In this document: piece by piece, positions 17,647-26,473 of the stretch | How the letters are laid out: each line of letters opens with the position of its first letter | Position numbering within the stretch: the stretch's first letter is position 1 | Assembly: GCA_963845485.1 (NCBI GenBank) | Contig: CAWJSI010000015.1 | Coordinates: forward strand, 124,001 to 188,000 | Direction of reading: 5' to 3' | Origin: Bog-756 sp963845485 | Lineage (GTDB): Bacteria > Actinomycetota > Acidimicrobiia > Acidimicrobiales > RAAP-2 | DNA: 64,000 nt | Translations under genes and position numbers: made by a program | The notes under the pieces: model-generated | Databases searched by the model: none | What the model was told of the DNA's origin: nothing | What the model saw: the letters and a program-made list of their open reading frames with translations, nothing else

Positions 17647-17800
17647 CGATGACCTCGATGAGGTGGTCAATGCGCTCTCGAGTCGGGGAATAGGCATTGG
17701 GTCGATGGAGGCCGTGGGTGCTGCTGGGCGCAAGGCCAACTCGGTAGAGGCTGACGGGACCTTCATCGCTTGGATTCAGGTCTCTGCCGACGGTAGCTAG
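17647..17800 (+). pseudogene. C-terminal fragment of a VOC/glyoxalase-type gene
   Basis: Directly after the octamer repeat the open frame reads DDLDEVVNALSSRGIGIGSM, then VGAAGRKANSVEADGTFIAW and IQVS. This matches the last strands of a VOC-fold protein (DDLD.vv..L..rG...g.....GgrkA...DpDGn.i..iQv). The N-terminal half is missing; the sequence before the repeat shows no VOC features. The gene seems truncated, with repeat sequence in place of its 5' part. A VOC-like domain joined to the HPRIHAST repeats would be an alternative reading, but no good start site supports it. Confidence 0.55.
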
Positions 17801-17930
17801 CTGAGACAAGAGAGTTCGCTAATCAGGGTGGGTCATCGAAGTTGCGGGTAGTGGGCGTTCCTCGGCCGGCGTTGGTGAGACAAAGCGGGGCGCCATGGCT
17901 ATTGGGGTCGCCGGCCAACGGGATGGAATG

Positions 17931-18647
17931 TCAATGACCGGCGATCTGCCCACCGTCGATATGTAGGACTTCGCCGGTGATGAACGGCGAAGACTCCAAG
18001 AACAGGATGCCGTCGACGATGTCGCGTACCTGGCCTACGTGCCCAATCGGAGGGAGCTGTGAGCCGAGTCCGGTGTAGGTCTCTGCTGGATGCACTGGCG
18101 TCTGGATGATGCCCGGCGAGACGGCGTTTACCCGGATGCCACGCGACGCGTACTCGATGGCCAGCGATTTGGTGGCCGAAGCGATGCCGCCCTTGGTGAG
18201 CGACGTCAATACCGAGGGCGCGTCGGCGTTGGCGAAATCAGCCAGGGTTGTCGTGATGTTGACGATGTGTCCCGCGCCCCGCTTGAGCATCACTGCGATG
18301 GTGCGCTGGGTCAGCGTGAAGAACCCGGTGAGATTGACGCTGACTACGGTGGCGTAGTCATTGGTGGTGTATTCGGTGAACGGCTTGGAGATGTACACCC
18401 CGGCGTTATTCACCAGAGTGTCAATGCGACCAAAACGTTCAAGTGCCCCGCTAATGATCCGATCGGTGGTGACGGTTTCTGCGATATCACCGTCGATGGT
18501 GAGCACACCCGGATCCCCATCGGGCTCGATCGTCCGGGATGTGGCCACGACAGCCCATCCCTGACGCCGGTACCCGGCGACGATACCGGAGCCTATGCCC
18601 TGAGAGCCCCCCGTGACGATGGCCACCCTTTGGTCTGGTTGGCTCAT
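17931..18647 (-). CDS. SDR-family oxidoreductase with altered catalytic motif
   Basis: A Rossmann-fold dehydrogenase of 238 residues from the ATG at 18647 (GGGAG upstream). The cofactor motif TGGSQGIG (12-19) and NNAG (80-83) are intact, and the C-terminus ends in the usual FITGEVLHIDGG. The YxxxK site, however, reads TSLTK (148-152), so the catalytic Tyr is Thr, and the catalytic Ser region is ITTTL. Some SDR subgroups with SLTKGG have this form. Activity may be altered or the protein may work differently. A longer frame to 18740 lacks a better start. Confidence 0.82.
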   Translation of the reverse strand: MSQPDQRVAIVTGGSQGIGSGIVAGYRRQGWAVVATSRTIEPDGDPGVLTIDGDIAETVTTDRIISGALERFGRIDTLVNNAGVYISKPFTEYTTNDYATVVSVNLTGFFTLTQRTIAVMLKRGAGHIVNITTTLADFANADAPSVLTSLTKGGIASATKSLAIEYASRGIRVNAVSPGIIQTPVHPAETYTGLGSQLPPIGHVGQVRDIVDGILFLESSPFITGEVLHIDGGQIAGH

Positions 18648-18990
18648 GGCGTCTCCCTCGTTTGGCTTCGGGTAAGCGCCGGTCACTTGCGCGAGATGAC
18701 CAGCTTGGTCTGCGTACTCGCCCGCCGACGCGCTCGGCATGGGCGCTATCCGATTGTGACTCCGGTTTCACCGGGCGAGAGCATCTGCGGCCCGAGGACA
18801 TGCACCTGGCCGGGGGAGTGTCCTGATTCCTCCGATGATCCCTACCGGGCGAGTTTGTGCGCACGATTCTGTCTGGACTCGAAAGCGCTGCTCCGCCGTT
18901 GGCTCTGCCGAATCGGCCGACCAGTTCGGGCTGATACTGAGTGATGAATTAGTCGCCGCCACGGGTCGCCCCAACCGTGCGGCAGGCCGT

Positions 18991-20343
18991 TCACCGCCCT
19001 CGACCGGCCGGCTCACCGAGTCGGATCTTCTCGTGGAGCGCTTTGAGCGCAGCAACGTAGATCTCCGAGAAGGTCGGGAACGGCTGGATGGTGTCCCGTA
19101 GCACGTCAAGTGGAACTTTGGCCCGAATGGCCAACGTGCCTTGCTGCATCCATTCACCGGCCTCCGGTCCTAGGCCGTAGGCACCGGTCAACAGCTGGCC
19201 GTCACTGAGGAGGGTCAAAAAGCCGTTCGACTTGGCGTAGTTGTGGGTGTACGTGGCGGTCTTCGCCACCTCGGACAAGGGGCTGGTGGCACTGAACGGT
19301 GCCTCCGTTGCGCCCACCGACGCCGCTTGGGGGTCCGTGTACACGACGTCGGGAATGGCCTCGTAGCTGGCCTCACGGGATTCACCGAGAATATTGGCCG
19401 CTACTACCTCGCCCTGGTACTTCCCCACGTGAGTCAGAAGTCGGACACCGGTGACGTCGCCGACGGCCCACAGACCTTCACCGGCACGCAGGTGGGCGTC
19501 TACCGGGATCCCGTGCCGGTCTGCGTGGATGCCGACCGTGTCGAGACCGATCCCATCCACCCGGGGGCGCCGGCCGGTAGCCACCAGCAGGTGGTCGCCC
19601 CGCAGCTCGCGTCCGTCGGCCAGTGTGAGCACGTACTCTTCGGCGTCGTGCCGAGCAGCTGTCGCCTGGATGCCCAGGATCAATTCGACCCCTTCCTGGC
19701 GTAATACTTCGCCGAGGGCGTGTCCGAGTGGCACCGGCTCTCGGGCCAACACATGGTCAGCTCCTTCGACAAGGGCCACCTCCCCGCCCAGACGGCGCAC
19801 GGCCTGGGCCATCTCGGCGCCGACCGGACCTCCGCCCAGAATCAGAAGGCGCCGTGGGACGGCCTTCATGCCGGTCACCTCACGATTGGACCAGACACCC
19901 GCCAGGTCAGCGAGGCCCGGGATGGGTGGCACCACCGGATCCGAGCCGGTAGCCACGACGATGTGTTCCGCCGTGTGGAGCACTCCGTCCACGTCGACTA
20001 CGCCGGCTCCGGCCAACCGACCGGTGCCCCGCAGCAGGTCGATTCCCTTGTCTGCCAGCCAGCGCTGCTGGCTGGCATCAGAGTAGTTCGAGACCATGAA
20101 ATCCCTATAGGCCAGAGCCGCCTTCACATCGACCTCGGCACTGGCTGCCGCCTCCCGTGCCTCGTGGGCCGCCTCGCCTGGGCGCAGGAGCGTCTTGGAG
20201 GGGATGCACGCCCAATAGGAGCACTCGCCGCCAGCTAGTTCACGTTCGACGACAGCCACCCGAAGTCCACCATCGGCCAACTCGCCGGCGCAATGCTCGC
20301 CCGGCGACCCGGCACCCAGGACGATGACGTCGTAGCTGCTCAT
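18991..20343 (-). CDS. Class I flavoprotein disulfide oxidoreductase (lipoamide dehydrogenase/mercuric reductase-like)
   Basis: A 450-residue FAD- and NAD(P)H-dependent enzyme. FAD motif VIVLGAGSPGEHCAGEL (7-23), redox-active disulfide in GGECSYWACIPSK (Cys41 and Cys46), NAD(P) motif LILGGGPVGAEMAQ and second FAD motif LWAVGDVTG are all present. The C-terminal His-Pro-x-x-x-E base motif of lipoamide dehydrogenase/glutathione reductase is replaced by QPFPTFSE, so the His is missing. It therefore may not reduce a dithiol substrate in the classic way. The start ATG overlaps the stop of the 65-residue gene (ATGA), within an operon VOC - small protein - this gene. Confidence 0.87.
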   Translation of the reverse strand: MSSYDVIVLGAGSPGEHCAGELADGGLRVAVVERELAGGECSYWACIPSKTLLRPGEAAHEAREAAASAEVDVKAALAYRDFMVSNYSDASQQRWLADKGIDLLRGTGRLAGAGVVDVDGVLHTAEHIVVATGSDPVVPPIPGLADLAGVWSNREVTGMKAVPRRLLILGGGPVGAEMAQAVRRLGGEVALVEGADHVLAREPVPLGHALGEVLRQEGVELILGIQATAARHDAEEYVLTLADGRELRGDHLLVATGRRPRVDGIGLDTVGIHADRHGIPVDAHLRAGEGLWAVGDVTGVRLLTHVGKYQGEVVAANILGESREASYEAIPDVVYTDPQAASVGATEAPFSATSPLSEVAKTATYTHNYAKSNGFLTLLSDGQLLTGAYGLGPEAGEWMQQGTLAIRAKVPLDVLRDTIQPFPTFSEIYVAALKALHEKIRLGEPAGRGR

Positions 20344-20537
20344 ATCGAAGATCCATCGCCGGTATGGGCCGAGGGCCCGGACTGCTCGTCGATCATGTGC
20401 TGCGCGTACCAATCCGGCCAGTCCGGGTCGGGATGGCCGATCTCTTCTTCATGGCGGCCGTGTGCATCGGCGGCCCGTCGGAGGGCGGCGGCCAGATCCT
20501 CGGCGGATTCATAGGCGGCGGGCATCAGCGTGCTCAC
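20340..20537 (-). CDS. 65-residue helical protein, normally fused to VOC proteins
   Basis: An acidic, helix-rich protein of 65 residues (SAEDLAAALRRAADAHGRHE, then DPDWPDWYAQHMIDEQSG). In many actinobacteria and proteobacteria this sequence (AHGxHE...DwPdWYAxYm) forms the C-terminal extension of a VOC-family protein. Here it is a separate gene, translationally coupled on both sides: its ATG overlaps the stop of the VOC gene (20534-20537) and its TGA overlaps the ATG of the flavoprotein gene. Function unknown; probably a partner of the VOC protein. Confidence 0.72.
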   Translation of the reverse strand: MSTLMPAAYESAEDLAAALRRAADAHGRHEEEIGHPDPDWPDWYAQHMIDEQSGPSAHTGDGSSI

Positions 20538-20971
20538 CGCCCCGGAAGGCGAGTTGTCACCTCTTGGATGAACCAGCTGTTGCCGTCCGGATCGGCGAAC
20601 GAGGCGAACGACCCATACGTCTTGTGCTCCGGAGCGGGACCCGGTGCACGGGATTCGTTGCCGGCGTGGTGGAACACTCCACCAGCATCGTGGAAGACGT
20701 CACTTACGTCGACACCCCGTTCGCTCACTTCGGCTCGGGCCGCCTCGATGTCGGCCACAACGAGCTGAAGGCCTTCGGCCGAGCCGGGAGGGGCCGAGGT
20801 AACCCCACTGCCAAAGATGATCGAGCACGCGGAGCCCGGCGGTGTCAGCTGCACCACACGGAAGCCCCCTTCACCTGGAAAGTCGGCGTCGAGGCGCCAC
20901 CCTAACGACTGGTAAAACGCCTTGGCCTGGTCCACATCGGAAACTGGAACCACCACCACTTCGAGCTTCAT
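20534..20971 (-). CDS. VOC (glyoxalase/bleomycin-resistance) family protein
   Basis: A 145-residue two-module VOC protein starting MKLEVVVVPVSDVD (a longer frame reaches 21019). Core features are the paired beta-alpha-beta units, DVDQAKAFYQSLGWRLDADF in the first, and SFADPDGNSWFIQEVTTRLP at the end, where the metal-ligand Glu of VOC enzymes would sit (QEV). It is the first gene of a three-gene operon with overlapping start/stop codons leading to the flavoprotein disulfide oxidoreductase. Function (metal-dependent lyase/dioxygenase or binding protein) is not predictable. Confidence 0.85.
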   Translation of the reverse strand: MKLEVVVVPVSDVDQAKAFYQSLGWRLDADFPGEGGFRVVQLTPPGSACSIIFGSGVTSAPPGSAEGLQLVVADIEAARAEVSERGVDVSDVFHDAGGVFHHAGNESRAPGPAPEHKTYGSFASFADPDGNSWFIQEVTTRLPGR

Positions 20972-21117
20972 TTCCACGTCCGCAGCTCCTCTCCACCGGG
21001 TCCGACGTCGCGCCACCACCAGGACCCCCGCCCTGGCATCACTTTCGCGCCGCTCGCCGTCGAAGTCCAGGCCCGGAGCGAATGGGTGGCGTCAGACGGC
21101 CGACGTCGACGGCTGTC

Positions 21118-23031
21118 TCAGGCCGGGGAGAGGCGCGGTCCTCCAGTCGGCGATTCCTGTCGGCGTTCGGCCTCTGAGATGGCCCATGCCGCGTTGACCA
21201 GCCCGATATGGCTGAAGGCTTGGGGAAAGTTTCCTAGTAGCTCTCCGCTGACGACGTCGGCCTCCTCGGCGAGAAGGCCGACGTCGTTGACGAAGGCCGC
21301 CGCCCGTTCGAAGACGGAGCGGGCGCGATCTGTTTGTCCCGTCCGGGCCAGGGCCTGGGCTAGCCAGAAGGTACAGAGCAGGAATGTGCCCTCTTCACCG
21401 TCTAGCCCGTCGTGTGCCCGATAGCGATAGACGAGTCCCCGCTCATCGGTAAGGCGCTCTTCGGTGGCGTTGATCGTGGCTAGCACTCTGGGTTCGTCGG
21501 CGGGAAGGAAGCCAACCAACGGCAGCATCAGACTGGATGCATCGAGCTCGTCCGAGCCGAAGGACTGGGTAAAGGCGCCAGCCCGGTCGCTCCACCCTTT
21601 GGTCAAGATGGCCTCACGAATCTGTACCTGGGCGCGCTTCCAGGCACCGACCCTGCTGGAGGCGTCAAGGTGGTTGGCCAAGGCCACCGCCCGATCGAGG
21701 GCCACCCAGCACATCAGCTTCGAGTACAAGTAGTCGCGGGGCTCGCCGCGGACTTCCCAGATACCCTGATCCTTTTCCTGCCAACGCCGGGCTGCGGTGT
21801 CGGCCAACTGGACGAAGAAGCGTTTGGTGGCTGGCGCCAGTCCGGGTGGCACGCCCCAATCGTCCGGGCTGGCCCCGGGCCCGATTCGTCGGGGGGCGTT
21901 GTCGAAGACCTGGTCCGAGAGACGGTCGACGGCGCTGAGCAGTTCGCCGTAGACATCGAGCTGGCGTTGGTTCCAGGCGCCATTGCCAACCCGAACCGGC
22001 ACCGAGTTCCGCCAGCCTTCCAAGTGCGGCAGCTCCCGCTCGGTCAGGTCCCGTTCGCCTCCGACACCGAACATGATCTGCAGATCGCCACCCCGGTCAA
22101 GTGAACCGGCGGCGGACGTGGTCATGTAGTCGAAGAACTGATTGGCCTCGTCGGGGCACGCCGCCACCCAAAGGGCCTCGATCGTGAAGGAGGCGTCGCG
22201 GACCCACGCGTAGCGATAGTCCCAGTTCCGAGTACCTCCTACCACCTCGGGCAGCGACGTGGTCGCTGCCGCGCAGATCGCCCCGGTGGGTGCATAGGAG
22301 AGTGACTGGAGTACGCGTCCACTGTGGTGCACCAGGTCGCTCCACGGACCCACGTAGGCCTGATGGAGCTCCGACCAAGATTCCCAAGCAGACACAGTGT
22401 CTAATAGCCGTTTGGCAATATCCGGCTGGGTCCAGACCTGGGCAGTATCGGCGTCCGCCCGTGCGCGGTGATGAAGGGCGAAGCTCGCACGCTCACCTTG
22501 GCGGAGTTGGAACTGACCGGAGACGGCCGATGGATCCACGGTCAGAGTCACCGGTGATGACAGCGCCAAGACGTCGGCGCCCCCGAAGGCGACGACTCCA
22601 TCGTCAACGGCATCGAATAGGGGACGGACCAGCCCGTATTCCGGACGAGGGACGTACTCCACGGACAGATCGACCTCACCCTCGACACAGGTGGCCTGGC
22701 GCAGGAGGACGTGGGGTGCACCCCGGCCGAGTTCGTGCCCCCGGTTGCCGTCGCCCATGGCCAGCGCGTCGGTGAGGGTGACCACACCCGTGGGCGTATG
22801 GAAGCTTGTCTCCAACACCATGGTGTGGTCCAGGTAGCGCCGGGTGACCTGCGTGGCCTTTTCGGCCCAGATCGACCAGTGGCCGGCGTCGTCGCCTAGG
22901 AGGCGACCGAAGACCGATGGGCTGTCGAAGCGGGGGAAGCAGAGCCAGTCAATCGACCCGTGCCGGCTCACCAGCGCCGCGCTGTGTCGATCCGAGAGGA
23001 GTGCATAGTCGGCTATTGGAATCGTGCTCAT
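21118..23031 (-). CDS. Glycoside hydrolase family 15 protein (glucoamylase/trehalase-like)
   Basis: A 637-residue (alpha/alpha)6-barrel enzyme. The start is set at 23031 (GAAGGAG upstream), where the conserved IADYALLSDRHSAALVSRHG begins. An N-terminal beta-sandwich domain (about 1-230) precedes the catalytic barrel. NWDYRYAWVRDASFTIEAL and LDVYGELL hold the acidic residues typical of GH15, and a second acidic region lies near EEGTFLLCTFWLA. In actinobacteria relatives hydrolyse trehalose or alpha-glucans; the choice cannot be made here. No signal peptide, so cytoplasmic. Confidence 0.9.
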   Translation of the reverse strand: MSTIPIADYALLSDRHSAALVSRHGSIDWLCFPRFDSPSVFGRLLGDDAGHWSIWAEKATQVTRRYLDHTMVLETSFHTPTGVVTLTDALAMGDGNRGHELGRGAPHVLLRQATCVEGEVDLSVEYVPRPEYGLVRPLFDAVDDGVVAFGGADVLALSSPVTLTVDPSAVSGQFQLRQGERASFALHHRARADADTAQVWTQPDIAKRLLDTVSAWESWSELHQAYVGPWSDLVHHSGRVLQSLSYAPTGAICAAATTSLPEVVGGTRNWDYRYAWVRDASFTIEALWVAACPDEANQFFDYMTTSAAGSLDRGGDLQIMFGVGGERDLTERELPHLEGWRNSVPVRVGNGAWNQRQLDVYGELLSAVDRLSDQVFDNAPRRIGPGASPDDWGVPPGLAPATKRFFVQLADTAARRWQEKDQGIWEVRGEPRDYLYSKLMCWVALDRAVALANHLDASSRVGAWKRAQVQIREAILTKGWSDRAGAFTQSFGSDELDASSLMLPLVGFLPADEPRVLATINATEERLTDERGLVYRYRAHDGLDGEEGTFLLCTFWLAQALARTGQTDRARSVFERAAAFVNDVGLLAEEADVVSGELLGNFPQAFSHIGLVNAAWAISEAERRQESPTGGPRLSPA

Positions 23032-23373
23032 ATGAGCTCCTTCACCCGTCGATCCGCGGGGTCGGTATCGGATACCTCCAATAAAGACTCGGCCTGCCCA
23101 TTGTGACGGGTCCTCGTGGCCGTTGCCACGCTGTCGACCTGGCAGTACCCCTTTCCTCGGTGGCCGAGCGCCAACGAGTTGCAATGCTCGCACCGGAGGT
23201 CATAGTGGCGTTGTGCCCTCTCGAACAGGTGGCACGTGTGGACCGATTGGGGAGTGACGCGGCGCTGGCGAAGGGATATTCTGACGGTGGCGTGTTCCCT
23301 CGTCGTCGGGTACGACGAGCTCGGCTCTGTCGGGAGGTGGATGCGCCCGACATCACGGAAGTGGCGGTGATCC

Positions 23374-23976
23374 ATGCGATCGGACATCAAACCAGGGGCC
23401 ACGTTCCCCGACTACTCCCTGCCGGATCACACGAACACCGTGCGCCGGCTCAGCGAACTCCAAGGCGATGACCCCCTCGTCCTAACTTTGGCGCGGGGCA
23501 ACTACTGCCCAAAGGAACATCAACAGCACCTGGAGCTGGCCGCAAACTATCCGAAGGTCGCCGTGGCCTACACGCAGATTGTCACGATCTCTACCGACGA
23601 CCACCACACGATCCAAGAGTTCCGTGCCTCTGTCGGTGCTCAGTGGACGTTTTTGTCTGATCCCAACCGGACTGTTCAAAAGGACCTTGACATACAGGAG
23701 TACACCGACCCCGACCACGATCCAATGATTCCCCACACGCTGGTACTGAAGCCGGGGTTGGTGGTGTACAGGATCTACAACGGCTACTGGTTCTGGGGCC
23801 GCCCTTCGTTCAACGACTTGTGGCACGACCTGCAGGCCGCCTCGAGTGAGGTCCGCCCTGACTGGGACCTGAGCAAGCCGGGGCTCCGCGAGGCCTGGAG
23901 CGCAGGCGATTATTCGAGCTTTCACGGATGGAACAAGCGGACTGCCCAGTCGATGCCGACGTCGTACGAGTCGTAA
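23374..23976 (+). CDS. AhpC/TSA-family peroxiredoxin-like protein
   Basis: A 200-residue thioredoxin-fold protein. The peroxidatic Cys is in LARGNYCPKEHQQ (Cys45), after the typical GATFPDYSLPDHTN N-terminal strand. The Thr usually three residues before the Cys is replaced in this CPKEHQ subgroup. The C-terminal 45 residues (Trp-rich, DWDLSKPGLREAW) extend beyond the basic fold. It would reduce peroxides with a thiol donor; no reductase partner is adjacent. It is read toward the nitronate monooxygenase gene 88 bp on. Confidence 0.8.
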   Translation: MRSDIKPGATFPDYSLPDHTNTVRRLSELQGDDPLVLTLARGNYCPKEHQQHLELAANYPKVAVAYTQIVTISTDDHHTIQEFRASVGAQWTFLSDPNRTVQKDLDIQEYTDPDHDPMIPHTLVLKPGLVVYRIYNGYWFWGRPSFNDLWHDLQAASSEVRPDWDLSKPGLREAWSAGDYSSFHGWNKRTAQSMPTSYES

Positions 23977-24064
23977 CTTCATGTGGATCTGCCGGCACGG
24001 TTGGGATCGGTCCGACTCAGGAGTGATCGAGGCGCCGCACGTCGGATCAGAAAGGTAGTCGGCA

Positions 24065-25015
24065 ATGTTGCGTACGCCGGTTTGCCAGCTGTTAGGTATC
24101 GAACAGCCAATCGTCCAGGCGCCGATGTCAGCAGAGCCTCAACTGGCTGCAGCTGTCTCCAATGCCGGCGCGCTCGGCATGTTGGCCCTGACCTGGTCGA
24201 CTCCGGCGGCAGATCCGGTCCGTGAGACGGCGGCGCTCACGGATCGCCCCTTCGGTGGAAATTTTATTCTCGCCTCCGATCAACACCGACGCCTCGACGG
24301 AGTCCTCGAGGCTGGTCTGAGGATTGTGTCCTTCATGTCAGGAGATCCCGCTGACTACGTCGATCAAGTCCACCAGGCAGACGGAATCGTGCTCCAGACG
24401 GTCGGGAGCGCTGAAGAGGCTCGCCAGGCTGTGGCCAGCGGTGTTGACGTCGTCGTAGCGCAGGGTTGGGAGGCCGGTGGGCATGTGCGGGGCCAGGTGG
24501 CCACGCTTCCCCTGGTGCCCGCGGTGGTGGACGCGGTAACACCGGTGCCCGTGATCGCTGCCGGAGGAATCGGGGACGCCCGGGGAGTGGCTGCCGTGCT
24601 GGCACTGGGTGCTCAAGCGGCGTGGCTCGGGACCAGGTTCCTACTGGCCCGCGAGATGCCCCTTCACGAGGAGTACCGCCGGCGTGTCATGAACGCAGCG
24701 GAGACCGATCCGGAGTGGTATGCGGACCTGTACGTCGTTGGGTGGCCGGATGCACCCCACCGCGCCCTTCGTAACTCGACGGCCGAGATGTGGGAAGCCG
24801 CCGGCCGGCCCCCGCTGGGGAGTAGACCGGCAGAGGGCGTCATCGCCCGCTTCCCCTCCGGCGAAGAGATACTCCGCTATGAGCCTGGGGCGCCGATGGT
24901 CGGTACCGCCGGTGACATCGAAGCGCTCTCGCTGTGGGCCGGACAAAGCGTTGCCCTCGCCAGACGACCGCAATCGGCCGCCGACATCGTGGTCGAGCTG
25001 ATCAGTGGTTTGTAA
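24065..25015 (+). CDS. Nitronate monooxygenase (NMO/2-nitropropane dioxygenase family)
   Basis: A 316-residue FMN-dependent TIM-barrel enzyme. IVQAPMS (16-22), a conserved VAQGWEAGGH with the catalytic-type His at 140, and the FMN phosphate loops VIAAGGIGD (163-171) and LGAQAAWLGTRF (181-192) define the class I-like NMO fold. Such enzymes oxidise propionate-3-nitronate and other nitronates; some relatives act on acyl-ACP chains. AAAGG lies upstream of the ATG. The downstream VOC gene starts 166 bp away. Confidence 0.87.
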   Translation: MLRTPVCQLLGIEQPIVQAPMSAEPQLAAAVSNAGALGMLALTWSTPAADPVRETAALTDRPFGGNFILASDQHRRLDGVLEAGLRIVSFMSGDPADYVDQVHQADGIVLQTVGSAEEARQAVASGVDVVVAQGWEAGGHVRGQVATLPLVPAVVDAVTPVPVIAAGGIGDARGVAAVLALGAQAAWLGTRFLLAREMPLHEEYRRRVMNAAETDPEWYADLYVVGWPDAPHRALRNSTAEMWEAAGRPPLGSRPAEGVIARFPSGEEILRYEPGAPMVGTAGDIEALSLWAGQSVALARRPQSAADIVVELISGL

Positions 25016-25180
25016 TCCCAGCCGGCGGTTCACCGGCCCCGCCTCGTCGCCATGCCGGGTGAAGCGAAGAGAGAATGAACCGGCGAACTCTCACCGGATT
25101 TGGGCAACTCGATCGTCACAACAACGGCTGCAGGTCCCGTCACGGACGGGGGTGCCAGCCCTGATCAGTGGAGGTGTCAA

Positions 25181-25615
25181 ATGGCCGAATTCCTACCCTC
25201 GGAAGAGGGTATTCTGCTGGCCCACTTCATTGTCTCGGAAGACGTGGAGCGCTCTCGGCAGTTCTACTCCGAGGTACTTGGCGGAAAGGTGGTTTTTTCC
25301 GGCGATGTGACCTACGTATCGCTGGCCAACAGCTGGATCATCATCAACGTGGGTGGAGGACCGACTGACGACAAACCTGCGGTCACCCTCGAGACACCCC
25401 AACACCCCGACCGGGTCAGCAGCTTCCTGAACATCCGGGTCCGAGACATTCAGGCGGTCTACTCCGAGTGGAGTGCCCGGGGCGCCCAATTCCTTACGCC
25501 ACCCAAGCAGCATGACTACGAGATCCGTTGTTACATCCGTGATCCGGACGGCCATCTGATTGAAGTGGGCCAAACCACGGATCCCAAGGGTGACTGGTCG
25601 GCATGGCCCATTTAG
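25181..25615 (+). CDS. VOC family protein, copy 1
   Basis: A 144-residue VOC protein; the start at 25181 has a strong GGAGGTG. First module: LAHFIVSEDVERSRQFYSEV; second module ends YIRDPDGHLIEVGQTTDP with Glu as the likely third metal ligand and His in AHFIV as the first. It is nearly identical in most blocks to the protein at 26474 (NIRVxDI.A.Y.EWSARGAQF, LTPPKQH.YEIRCYIRDPDG). It is separated from the F420-reductase-like gene by 25 bp and is likely cotranscribed with it. Confidence 0.87.
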   Translation: MAEFLPSEEGILLAHFIVSEDVERSRQFYSEVLGGKVVFSGDVTYVSLANSWIIINVGGGPTDDKPAVTLETPQHPDRVSSFLNIRVRDIQAVYSEWSARGAQFLTPPKQHDYEIRCYIRDPDGHLIEVGQTTDPKGDWSAWPI

Positions 25616-25640
25616 TTCCGGACCTGAGGAGGTGTGCGGC

Positions 25641-26276
25641 ATGACCATCGCTGTCATCGGCACTGGGGGAATTGGATCGGCAATTGCCCGCCAGTTCGCC
25701 GCAGGTGGCGAGTCCCTCCGCCTCGCGAGCGCGGACGACAAATCGGCACGGATGCTGGCAAGACAGATCGGCCGGGCCGCAGTGGTTGCGGAAGATAACC
25801 GTGAGGTGTTGCATGGTGTTGATGCCGTCGTTCTCGCCCTTCGCTTCGCCGTGCTGGAAGGAGTAATCAGCGAGATATCGGATCTGCTCACCGACAAGGT
25901 CGTGATCGTTCCGAGTAACCCAGTCACTCTCGACGCACAAGGTCAAGTCTCACGGGTCCTGCCGATCGGGCAGTCCTCCGGCGAGGTTGTGGCCGGGTGG
26001 TTGCCGGCGCATTCGCATTTGGCCATGGCCTTCGGGAGCATGTCTGCCGATCTGTTCGAATCCTTCAGCCACCGGTCACCGGAGGCGGCGGTACTCTTCT
26101 ATGTGAGCGACGACGAACGGGCTGGTAACAAGGTGGAGCAGTTGATCCGAACGGCCGGCTTTGAACCGGTGAGGGTCGGCGGGATCGAACAGTCGAGTCG
26201 ACTCGAGCTGGATGGCGATCTTCACGATCTTGTAGTTGGCCCTCTAGAGGCGCATTCAATGCTCGGTACTCCCTGA
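25641..26276 (+). CDS. NADPH:F420 reductase-like protein (coenzyme F420-dependent NADP oxidoreductase fold)
   Basis: A 211-residue Rossmann-fold protein from the ATG at 25641 (GAGGAGGTG upstream). The dinucleotide motif IAVIGTGGIGSAIARQFA is at the N-terminus, and the DAVVLALRF segment and VVIVPSNPV strand match the NADP-oxidoreductase/F420 family. In characterised relatives the enzyme moves hydride between NADPH and F420. Many homologues in this family bind NADP without known F420 use, so the cofactor pairing is tentative. It sits between two near-duplicate VOC genes. Confidence 0.75.
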   Translation: MTIAVIGTGGIGSAIARQFAAGGESLRLASADDKSARMLARQIGRAAVVAEDNREVLHGVDAVVLALRFAVLEGVISEISDLLTDKVVIVPSNPVTLDAQGQVSRVLPIGQSSGEVVAGWLPAHSHLAMAFGSMSADLFESFSHRSPEAAVLFYVSDDERAGNKVEQLIRTAGFEPVRVGGIEQSSRLELDGDLHDLVVGPLEAHSMLGTP

Positions 26277-26473
26277 ACACCTGGTCCGAGCCAGTGATTC
26301 GGGCGATTTCGCCATTGGCCTCGAGGCCGGGACTCGGCAGTTTGGAGTTAGTAGCGTTCGTGGACACGGGGACAGGTGGTTGAGTTGACTGAGTTCAAAC
26401 TTGTGGAACCAGGTCCGTTGGATATGCCGAGTAGTGCCGTTTCCCATGAAACCCCGATGAGTGGAGGAGTCCA

